Origin: Bacteroidia bacterium
GTDB lineage: Bacteria; Bacteroidota; Bacteroidia; NS11-12g; UBA9320
Direction: 5' to 3'
Assembly: GCA_013042025.1 (NCBI GenBank)
Contig: JABDQY010000003.1
Location: 1-13,058 of the forward strand
Length of the DNA: 13,058 bases
Both the position numbers and the translations under genes were made by a program. The notes under the pieces were generated by a model, which saw nothing but the letters and a program-made list of their open reading frames with translations, was not told where the DNA came from and made no database searches. Shown here piece by piece: positions 1 to 5,738 of this stretch (positions within the stretch are counted from its first letter, which is position 1; the number at the start of each line of letters is the position of its first letter).

Positions 1-903
1 TCCTGTATACCATACTGCTTCAATTTTCTGTCTATCTCCTCTTGGCTCTCTCTGCTCTGCACAATCGCCTATTGCGTAAATATCATCAACATTGGTTTCT
101 AAGTATTGATTCACCAAAACACCTTTACCAACTTCAATTTCTGAAGAATTTAAAAATGCAATGTTTGGAGATACCCCAGCGGTTAAGCCCACAAAGTTGC
201 ATGCTATTTCCTCTTTTGTTTCTTGAATAATGATGGACTTTGCTCTTCCATTCTCATCTTCTTTTATTTCTTCCAAATTTACTCCAAGTCTCAGATCTAT
301 GCGATGATTTCTGATATGATTATTGATCATTTCACTTTCTCCCGCTGGTAATACATTATTCCAAAAACTCTTTTCACGTACTAGAAAAGTAACTGGAATA
401 TTTCTTGAGACAAGCATTTCAGCAAGTTCTATACCTATAAGACCTCCACCAACTATTACAGCTCGCTTACATACTTTGTTATTAGGAGCATAAGCTTCCA
501 AATGGTGCAAATCACGCAGATGATACAGTCCTTGCACACCTTTTAGATCTTCACCTGGCCAGCCAAATTTGTTTGGTAAGCTGCCTGTTGCTATTACAAG
601 TTTATCGTACCCTATAGTTTCCTTATTTTCTAGTGTTATGCTTTTAATTCTAGCATCTATGGAAATAACATTCCCTTGTTTAAGTTCTATTTTATTTTTC
701 TCCCAAAACCAGTCTTCGTATGGCTTCGTTTGTTCAAAAGTCATGTGTCCCATGTATATGTACATGAGAGCGGTACGAGAAAAAAAATGTTCGGTTTCGT
801 CTGATATAATAGTGATTTTTTTAGCAGATAGTTTTCGGATATGCCTCGCCAAGGTAATTCCAGATATTCCGTTACCAATTATTACAACATGTTCTTTGGA
901 CAT
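1..903 (-). CDS. NAD(P)/FAD-dependent oxidoreductase, C-terminus missing (runs off the left edge)
   Basis: The minus strand reads open from an ATG at 903-901 to base 1, giving 301 codons without a stop. The protein starts MSKEHVVIIGNGISGITLAR, with the GxGxxG dinucleotide-binding loop of an FAD domain at residues 10-15. An ATGSLP segment (105-110) follows, then a second Rossmann motif, GGGLIG, at 152-157 for NAD(P)H, and the FAD-contacting YAIGD at 276-280. This is the layout of the two-dinucleotide-binding-domain flavoprotein family (nitrite-reductase/rubredoxin-reductase/NADH-dehydrogenase-like). I see no redox-active CxxC in the visible part, so a thioredoxin- or glutathione-reductase type is unlikely. 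The gene is divergent from the arsenosugar-type operon and shares its 158-bp control region, which suggests, but does not prove, a redox role in that pathway. The substrate is unknown. Confidence is high for the family and low for the role. Confidence 0.9.
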   Translation of the reverse strand, partial: MSKEHVVIIGNGISGITLARHIRKLSAKKITIISDETEHFFSRTALMYIYMGHMTFEQTKPYEDWFWEKNKIELKQGNVISIDARIKSITLENKETIGYDKLVIATGSLPNKFGWPGEDLKGVQGLYHLRDLHHLEAYAPNNKVCKRAVIVGGGLIGIELAEMLVSRNIPVTFLVREKSFWNNVLPAGESEMINNHIRNHRIDLRLGVNLEEIKEDENGRAKSIIIQETKEEIACNFVGLTAGVSPNIAFLNSSEIEVGKGVLVNQYLETNVDDIYAIGDCAEQREPRGDRQKIEAVWYTG

Positions 904-997
904 AAACTATTAAAGTTCAAACTTGGCGAATATTCTTCAATTTTTCACTACTCGTAAAGAGCAATAGTCACATTTTATACTAATGTACTATGTTACT

Positions 998-1015
998 TAG
1001 GTTGCATACGACCTA
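998..1015. promoter_or_regulatory. 18-bp imperfect dyad, candidate operator of the divergent cluster
   Basis: TAGGTTGCATACGACCTA has five perfectly complementary outer bases on each side (TAGGT/ACCTA). One T-G pair and one G-C pair continue inwards around a CATA centre. It lies about 20 bp upstream of the putative -7 element at 1036-1043, so it would overlap the -33 region of the rightward promoter. It sits between two divergent genes, the usual place for an operator serving both. No regulator gene is in the window, so the binding protein is unknown. An arsenic-sensing ArsR-type repressor is a guess from context. Confidence 0.4.
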
Positions 1016-1035
1016 CTTCTTAGGACAATATTTTG

Positions 1036-1043
1036 TAGTTTCG
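1036..1043 (+). promoter_or_regulatory. Putative Bacteroidota -7 element of the arsenosugar-type operon
   Basis: TAGTTTCG matches the Bacteroidota -7 consensus TAnnTTTG at all defined positions but one. It ends 18 bases before the start codon at 1062, giving a leader of about 10 bases. No clear TTG -33 box is seen at the expected distance. No Shine-Dalgarno sequence precedes the ATG, which is common in this phylum. Confidence 0.4.
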
Positions 1044-1061
1044 CCTACCAATTGAAAATGA

Positions 1062-1397
1062 ATGAGCAAGACATATTATAACCCGGATGATTTAAGGAAA
1101 TTCAGCAAAATAACTGAATGGAGTGAGGAACTTGGAGAAAAATTTTTTGATTACTACGGCAAAGTATTTGAAGAAGGAGCTTTAACTGCGAGAGAAAAGT
1201 CCCTAATAGCATTAGCTGTTTCGCACGTAGTGAAGTGTCCTTATTGTATTGATGCGTATACCAAAGATGGTTTGCAAAGAGGCATAAATAAAGAAGAGAT
1301 GATGGAAGCAGTACATGTTGGAGCAGCCATTGAAAGTGGTGCAACTCTGGTACATGGCGTACAAATGATGAATAAGTATGAAAAGCTTTCCATGTAA
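1062..1397 (+). CDS. AhpD-like (carboxymuconolactone decarboxylase fold) protein of arsenosugar clusters
   Basis: A 111-residue protein with one AhpD/CMD-fold domain. The segment EKSLIALAVSHVVKCPYCID (residues 45-64) carries the CxxC pair at C59 and C62. Classical AhpD has CxxCxxxH; here the last position is Tyr66 (CPYCIDAY), so the usual proton-relay histidine is absent. Size and sequence fit the family named arsenosugar biosynthesis-associated peroxidase-like protein, also known from selenoprotein variants that travel with radical SAM genes. This copy is a plain Cys form. It is the first gene of the operon, and its TAA abuts the ATG of the radical SAM gene with no gap, which implies translational coupling. 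It probably handles thiol or arsenic redox chemistry, but its reaction is not established. The ATG at 1062 is chosen because the ATG at 1058 opens only a 7-codon frame. Confidence 0.9.
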   Translation: MSKTYYNPDDLRKFSKITEWSEELGEKFFDYYGKVFEEGALTAREKSLIALAVSHVVKCPYCIDAYTKDGLQRGINKEEMMEAVHVGAAIESGATLVHGVQMMNKYEKLSM

Positions 1398-2453
1398 ATG
1401 ATAAAGCAATCGTTACATAAAAGAGAAAGCATTCTTTCCAAAGCGGAAAAACAACTTGAATATTTGTCTAACGGAGTTTTTAAGAATGGGGATTTACCTT
1501 CCTTCAAGCAAAAAATTTCGGAAACAAGTCAATTCCCAATGCGTGCAAAAAAGCTTGAGATTTTGCAGCTGAACCTCGGCTATATGTGCAATCAACTTTG
1601 TGAGCATTGCCATGTGGATGCAGGTCCAGATCGTAAGGAAATAATGACCCGTGAGACAATGTTGCAATGTCTAAAGGTAATTGAAAAAACCGGAGCACAT
1701 ACCCTTGACTTAACAGGTGGTGCTCCAGAAATGAATCCTAATTTTAGATGGTTTGTGGAAGAAGCATCAAAAGCAGGGATAAAAGATTTTATTGTAAGAT
1801 CTAACCTCACTATCATACGAGCAAACAAAAAATATAACGACTTACCGATGTTTTTTAAGAAGCACAATGTACATGTGGTATCATCTATGCCTCATTGGAC
1901 TAAAGGAAAGACAGATAAACAACGTGGGGATGGAGTATTTGATCAATCGATAAAAGCACTGCAAGATTTAAATGCCATAGGGTATGGAATGCCTGAGAGT
2001 GATTTACGATTGGATCTGGTACATAACCCATCAGGAGCGTTTTTGCCAAGTGACCAATTGTCGTTGGAAAATGAATTTAAAAAATCGTTGTTAGCAGATT
2101 TCAATATCCATTTTCATAATCTATTTGCAATCACAAACTTGCCTATTAGTAGATTCTTAGATTATCTAATAGTCTCGGACAATTATGAAGATTACATGTA
2201 TGCATTGGTAGATGCTTTTAACCCTGCAGCAGTGGCTAATGTGATGTGCACCAACACGCTTTCGGTAAGTTGGGATGGCTGGATGTACGATTGCGATTTT
2301 AACCAAATGTTAGAGCTAAAGGTAAACAGCAAAGCAAAACACATTAAAGATTTTAATGAGGAAACCTTGAGGGATAGAGAAATTGTAATTTCACAGCATT
2401 GTTACGGGTGTACAGCTGGGGCTGGCAGCAGTTGTCAGGGCTCATTCTCTTAA
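1398..2453 (+). CDS. arsS: Arsenosugar biosynthesis radical SAM enzyme ArsS
   Basis: A 351-residue radical SAM protein. Cys64, Cys68 and Cys71 (LGYMCNQLCEHCHVDAG) form the CX3CX2C site for the 4Fe-4S cluster, and TGGAPE at 106-111 is the SAM-binding GGE-like motif. The C-terminal half matches the Cys-rich domain of this family, with Cys284, Cys299 and the tail HCYGCTAGAGSSC (Cys335, Cys338, Cys346). Some relatives carry selenocysteine in this system; here I see only Cys codons and a normal TAA. ArsS is known to couple the 5'-deoxyadenosyl radical of SAM to dimethylarsenite, giving a 5'-deoxy-5'-dimethylarsinoyl adenosine, the precursor of arsenosugars. The neighbours (AhpD-like, CofC-like transferase, nucleoside phosphorylase) fit this pathway. 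One oddity is SMPHWTKGKTDKQRG at about 163-176: as I remember the family, many members read SLPCY at the start of this stretch. Confidence 0.92.
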   Translation: MIKQSLHKRESILSKAEKQLEYLSNGVFKNGDLPSFKQKISETSQFPMRAKKLEILQLNLGYMCNQLCEHCHVDAGPDRKEIMTRETMLQCLKVIEKTGAHTLDLTGGAPEMNPNFRWFVEEASKAGIKDFIVRSNLTIIRANKKYNDLPMFFKKHNVHVVSSMPHWTKGKTDKQRGDGVFDQSIKALQDLNAIGYGMPESDLRLDLVHNPSGAFLPSDQLSLENEFKKSLLADFNIHFHNLFAITNLPISRFLDYLIVSDNYEDYMYALVDAFNPAAVANVMCTNTLSVSWDGWMYDCDFNQMLELKVNSKAKHIKDFNEETLRDREIVISQHCYGCTAGAGSSCQGSFS

Positions 2454-2469
2454 TCGTCTTTAAAAAATC

Positions 2470-3066
2470 ATGAAACCAAAAGAAAGTACTAACTTGGTTA
2501 TCGTTTTTGTGAAGAACATAAAAATGGGAAAAGTAAAAACCCGTTTAGCAAAAACAATTGGAGACGAAGCTGCTTTTCAGGTATATAATAAACTGGTAAA
2601 TATTACAGAACAAGCAACTGAGAAACTAACAATAGATAGGAGAATCTATTTCTCAGATGCTATTGTTGATTCAAAATGGCCAAATGATAGTAAAGAGGTT
2701 CAGAGGGGTAAGGATTTGGGGGAGCGAATGCTCAATGCGTTTATTGAGGGGTTCAACGATGGATATAAAAATATTGTATTGATTGGATCTGACCTCCCAG
2801 ACATTTCTTCTGTGATTATTGAAAATGCCTTTGCTCAATTGAAAAATAACGATGTTGTATTTGGACCTGCAGAAGATGGAGGATACTATCTTGTTGGCAT
2901 GTCAAAAACGCATCGGCAAATTTTCAAAAACAAACCCTGGAGCCAGCCCAATTTACTAAAGATAACTTTAGATGAATTGAAAGAAAATGATGTAGCAATA
3001 CTGGAAATTTTAAATGATATAGATACTTTAGAAGACCTAAAGAAATCGAAACTATATAAAGGATAA
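2470..3066 (+). CDS. CofC-like GT-A family transferase of arsenosugar clusters (TIGR04282 type)
   Basis: A 198-residue protein of the nucleotidyl/glycosyl transferase GT-A fold. Motifs in order are MGKVKTRLAK (residues 19-28), the phosphate-binding loop of CofC/MobA-like enzymes; GSDLP (106-110), with the metal-binding Asp; GPAEDGGYYLVG (132-143); and DIDTLEDL (183-190) near the C-terminus. This motif set is that of the family described as transferase 1, rSAM/selenodomain-associated, now annotated as arsenosugar biosynthesis glycosyltransferase. It lies 16 bases after arsS and 12 bases before the phosphorylase gene, so it is part of the same operon. It could attach or activate the arsenoribose unit. 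Donor and acceptor cannot be read from sequence, and nucleotidyl transfer as in CofC is an alternative. Confidence 0.88.
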   Translation: MKPKESTNLVIVFVKNIKMGKVKTRLAKTIGDEAAFQVYNKLVNITEQATEKLTIDRRIYFSDAIVDSKWPNDSKEVQRGKDLGERMLNAFIEGFNDGYKNIVLIGSDLPDISSVIIENAFAQLKNNDVVFGPAEDGGYYLVGMSKTHRQIFKNKPWSQPNLLKITLDELKENDVAILEILNDIDTLEDLKKSKLYKG

Positions 3067-3078
3067 CCCCATAAATAT

Positions 3079-3900
3079 ATGAGGAAACTAATAAATGAAA
3101 CAAGCACATTCTTAGAGAAAGAAGGAATTGATAAACCTCAAATAGGTGTGATTTTAGGTACAGGGTTAAACAAACTTGTAGAAGATGTTGACATTATAAA
3201 AGAGATATCCTACGACGATATTCCTCATTTTCCAGCTGCCACGGTGGAGTTTCACGCGGGTAAACTAATCTATGGTAATCTGAAGGGTAAGAAGGTACTG
3301 GTAATGCAAGGTCGATATCATGTGTACGAGGGTTATAGTTTGCAAGAAGTGACTTTCCCAGTAAGGGTAATGCATGCTTTAGGTATTCACACGCTATTGG
3401 TGTCAAATGCTTCAGGAGCCGTTAATTTATCTTATAAAAAAGGAGAACTAATGCTCATTGAAGATCACATAAACTTACAAGGAGGCTCACCACTCGCATT
3501 CAAAGGTGTCTCAGAATTAGGTGAACGATTTGTAGATATGAGAGAACCGTACGACTCCGCTTTAATTAATGCTTTGGAAGAGATAGCAATTGAAGAAGGT
3601 GTTATATTACGAAAAGGCGTATATGCAAGCGTAGTTGGTCCGCAATTGGAAACAAGAGCAGAATATCGGATGCTTAAAATTTTAGGTGCAGATGCAGTTG
3701 GTATGAGTTCAGTTCCTGAAATCATAGTAGCCAAACAACTCAAATTAAAAACAGCAGCGTTATCAGTATTAACAGATGAATGTGACCCTGATAACCTAAA
3801 TCCAATTAACATACCTGAAATTATGGCTATTGTTGAAAAAACCGAACCTCAGATGGTAACCCTTTTTACTAAATTAATCAAGAGATTAAGTGAGCTTTAA
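3079..3900 (+). CDS. Purine-nucleoside phosphorylase (trimeric PNP/MTAP family)
   Basis: A 273-residue enzyme of the trimeric purine-nucleoside phosphorylase class, close to the usual length. Visible motifs are GVILGTGLN (residues 23-31, phosphate loop), MQGRYHVYEGY (76-86, with R79 and H81 as phosphate ligands), NASGAVN (110-116), GPQLETRAEYR (187-197, with the base-binding Glu191) and GADAVGMSSVPE (203-214). The position of the base-contacting Asn243 of human PNP is Asp233 here (SVLTDECDP). In human PNP an Asn243-to-Asp change shifts preference from 6-oxopurines to adenosine. The enzyme would therefore plausibly cleave adenine nucleosides by phosphorolysis, including the adenosine product of ArsS. 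It is the last gene of the operon. A housekeeping purine-salvage role is the alternative, since related Bacteroidota enzymes may also carry Asp here. Confidence 0.92.
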   Translation: MRKLINETSTFLEKEGIDKPQIGVILGTGLNKLVEDVDIIKEISYDDIPHFPAATVEFHAGKLIYGNLKGKKVLVMQGRYHVYEGYSLQEVTFPVRVMHALGIHTLLVSNASGAVNLSYKKGELMLIEDHINLQGGSPLAFKGVSELGERFVDMREPYDSALINALEEIAIEEGVILRKGVYASVVGPQLETRAEYRMLKILGADAVGMSSVPEIIVAKQLKLKTAALSVLTDECDPDNLNPINIPEIMAIVEKTEPQMVTLFTKLIKRLSEL

Positions 3901-3927
3901 AAGCTTAGAATTCTAGTTTAAAAAATT

Positions 3928-3942
3928 AGGTGAAGTTCACCT
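3928..3942 (-). terminator. Hairpin between convergent genes, best as terminator of the porin gene
   Basis: AGGTGAAGTTCACCT forms a stem of 6-7 bp (AGGTGA/TCACCT, three-base loop). Read on the minus strand, it is followed by AATTTTTT, so it looks like an intrinsic terminator for the leftward porin gene, whose stop is at 3970-3972. On the plus strand the stem has no T tract after it (TTATGGG), so it would end the phosphorylase operon only weakly. A 13-base dyad (AGCTTT-A-AAAGCT, 3893-3905) straddles the phosphorylase stop codon and may contribute. Confidence 0.55.
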
Positions 3943-3969
3943 TATGGGAAAAGATTATTGGGCTTGTAA

Positions 3970-5361
3970 TTAATGGTGGTGATGCCCAAAGCCATTGTTT
4001 TTTGTTTTAACAGAAGCGGTAAAATTAAAGTTTGCAACCAAGTTAATTTGGTTGAAATCTACTTGGTTAAACATTTCTGCCATTGGAAGATTACGCTCAA
4101 TTGCTCTTCGGTATACGTATAAAAATCGTAATTCTAAGCCTTCAAATTTCTTATGAAACGAATACGAATAATCTATATTAAATTGATTATACGAAGGTTG
4201 TTTATACTTATTAAACTTTGTGCTTTGATCTGTTAGCATTTGATTCCAATCAAGTCTTATACTAGCGTTTTTCATTTTTTTCTCACCTGTAATTCCAAAG
4301 CTAGTTGCATTCCCTTGTCCTTCAATTTGACTTCTAGAAATATATGTGTATGTTGGGTCCACACCGAATTCTCTTGGAAATATAAATTTACCAGTATTAA
4401 GAATGTGGGTGGCATTTAGATTTACATCACAAAACTTAAAGTGACGACCAATACTTCCACTTATTAAATTGGTCCGTTCGTCAACATTATGATATGTATG
4501 AATTGGATTCTCGGATCCACCGTTGTTGAGTGGTGTTTGATAAAGATACATTACTCCTCCATAAAATCCAGTATCACGATCACAATCTAACTTTAAAAAC
4601 GAAGTGTTCGAAATATTATCTAAATAGTAGTTCCATACATTTAGTTTAAATGAAGAAATCTTTTTTGATTCAAAGCCAAAAATTCCTAATCCATTTGAAG
4701 CGATATTGTAATGATAATCTGCTTTTGTAGTATCTGAGATGTAGCCGTTATTGTATAAACCAATTGCATCTTCTATATTAAACCAATGGGTAATAGATCT
4801 TGGTGAGGCTTTAGAAAACCAAGCCAAATTGAAGGTGTTATCTTTAAAAAGGTAGTTCGTTTGAAAACCAGAGAACACTTTTGGCTTCATCCTTCCGTCA
4901 TGCAGATTTATCAATGGACTTAAAATTTCCATTTTACCATACATTACTCTTAGTTTTTTCGTTTGATATTTTATATACAATTCCTCTAAACGATCTAAGT
5001 CTGTATAGTTCCCCTTATGCTCTACGTCGAACAACTGAAGTTCGTACAATGAACTAGAATTTGCAATGGAATCTATGGACAAGAGGTCATTGGAAAAAGT
5101 TCTGTACACAAAGATGCCGTTCAAACCCAAAGAAAATCCTTTGAGAGGCAGCGTCTCAAAATGAATGGAAGCACCAACTGCATTTGCATAATAGTCATTG
5201 AGAATACCTTTGTTAACCGTGGCCATGCTGAAATCTCTTATTTGACCTGATAATGTGCCACTAGTAAAGTAATGCAACAAGTTTTTGTCTGCTTCGTCCT
5301 TATCTTGTGCAAGCACAAAAAGTCCAAAGAAGCAAAGGATTATTACGATTAAATACCTCAT
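3970..5361 (-). CDS. OprD-like outer-membrane porin with C-terminal tetra-histidine tail
   Basis: A 463-residue exported protein. Residues 1-18 form a Sec signal peptide (MRYLIVIILCFFGLFVLA, then QDKDE). The mature part has alternating hydrophobic/aromatic strands typical of a beta-barrel. The early segment GQIRDFSMATVNKG, followed by DYYANAVGASIHFET, is the signature I associate with the Bacteroidota OprD-type porins. The last strand ends around NFNFTAS; behind it comes a short polar tail ending FGHHHH, encoded by CAT CAC CAC CAT. In a barrel this end faces the periplasm, so the tail could bind a metal ion or haem-like ligand. The gene is divergent from a haem-binding lipoprotein gene across a 377-bp control region, which suggests a shared function in uptake or electron transfer. 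The permeating substrate is not known. Confidence 0.8.
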   Translation of the reverse strand: MRYLIVIILCFFGLFVLAQDKDEADKNLLHYFTSGTLSGQIRDFSMATVNKGILNDYYANAVGASIHFETLPLKGFSLGLNGIFVYRTFSNDLLSIDSIANSSSLYELQLFDVEHKGNYTDLDRLEELYIKYQTKKLRVMYGKMEILSPLINLHDGRMKPKVFSGFQTNYLFKDNTFNLAWFSKASPRSITHWFNIEDAIGLYNNGYISDTTKADYHYNIASNGLGIFGFESKKISSFKLNVWNYYLDNISNTSFLKLDCDRDTGFYGGVMYLYQTPLNNGGSENPIHTYHNVDERTNLISGSIGRHFKFCDVNLNATHILNTGKFIFPREFGVDPTYTYISRSQIEGQGNATSFGITGEKKMKNASIRLDWNQMLTDQSTKFNKYKQPSYNQFNIDYSYSFHKKFEGLELRFLYVYRRAIERNLPMAEMFNQVDFNQINLVANFNFTASVKTKNNGFGHHHH

Positions 5362-5390
5362 TTATTAGTTCTTACTATCGTTTTGGAACC

Positions 5391-5400
5391 GGCGAATATC
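5391..5400 (-). promoter_or_regulatory. Possible degenerate -7 element of the porin gene
   Basis: On the minus strand this reads GATATTCGCC, 30 bases upstream of the porin start. The end, TTCGCC, is also found in the putative -7 element at 1036-1045 (TAGTTTCGCC), and AATATTCGCC occurs on the minus strand at 925-934, 22 bases before the FAD oxidoreductase gene. Against TAnnTTTG it has two mismatches, so the call is weak. Confidence 0.25.
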
Positions 5401-5421
5401 AATATTTTCTAGCAATCAGAG

Positions 5422-5437
5422 AGTAACCAACGTTACT
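5422..5437. promoter_or_regulatory. Crp/Fnr-like dyad AGTAAC-N4-GTTACT in the porin/haem-lipoprotein control region
   Basis: AGTAACCAACGTTACT has two perfect 6-bp arms around CAAC. It can be read as GTAA-N6-TTAC, the half-site spacing of Crp/Fnr-family operators (GTGA-N6-TCAC). It lies about 61 bp upstream of the porin start and about 30 bp upstream of the possible -7 element, a place where an activator could touch RNA polymerase. A sister dyad of the same build lies at 8924-8939. Confidence 0.45.
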
Positions 5438-5738
5438 TGGATTGAATTCAATGCGAAATGTCATTGGAATGAGATGGCTTCTTCACTTTGCTCTTGGAGT
5501 GAGTGCATATTCCTGTAAACTTAGCTTTTTATAAACTAAAATCTGTATGATATGTGTCAGCAAAATGCATAGTATTAATCATATCAATTAATGTTCATTA
5601 TCATAGCAATATCTTGCCATAATTAGGTTTGAAAAGTAAAAGTGGATTTAGCTTTGACCCATAATTAATCACCATAATGAGACTTTATCTAGTTGGTGAG
5701 TCTCAACTTGGAAAACAATAAAAATTTAAATCAATATT
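5438..5738. promoter_or_regulatory. Control region and leader of the haem-lipoprotein gene, no coding potential seen
   Basis: No plausible gene is seen in this AT-rich stretch. It contains a perfect match to the Bacteroidota -7 consensus TAnnTTTG, TAGGTTTG, at 5624-5631, which would give a leader of about 100 bases for the lipoprotein gene. No convincing -33 TTG box is visible at the right distance. Within the leader, TGAGACT (5678-5684) pairs with AGTCTCA (5699-5705), and the overlapping AGTTG (5691-5695) pairs with CAACT (5704-5708). The two hairpins exclude each other. An ATTAAT repeat with a 7-base gap (5574-5592) is probably just AT-rich sequence. Confidence 0.4.

Noticed and set aside
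569..913. Plus-strand open frame of 114 codons
   Set aside because: It lies antisense to the FAD oxidoreductase gene, whose minus-strand frame shows all the family motifs.
1058..1081. Seven-codon frame (MNEQDIL) overlapping the start of the AhpD-like gene
   Set aside because: It is too short and not an attenuator-type leader (no codon run, no terminator behind it); probably chance.
2451..2469. Possible selenocysteine insertion element behind arsS
   Set aside because: There is no in-frame TGA in arsS or in the AhpD-like gene, the stop is TAA, and no stem-loop is seen in the short gap.
3465..3812. Minus-strand open frame of 115 codons
   Set aside because: It is antisense to the well-defined phosphorylase gene and shows no domain or start context.
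3970..3984. C-terminal HHHH as a cloning tag or vector contamination
   Set aside because: Only four His with mixed codons, directly followed by a genomic stop and a natural terminator, with no vector sequence around.
5574..5592. ATTAAT-N7-ATTAAT repeat as an operator
   Set aside because: The hexamer is self-complementary and made of A and T only; in this AT-rich stretch it has little weight.
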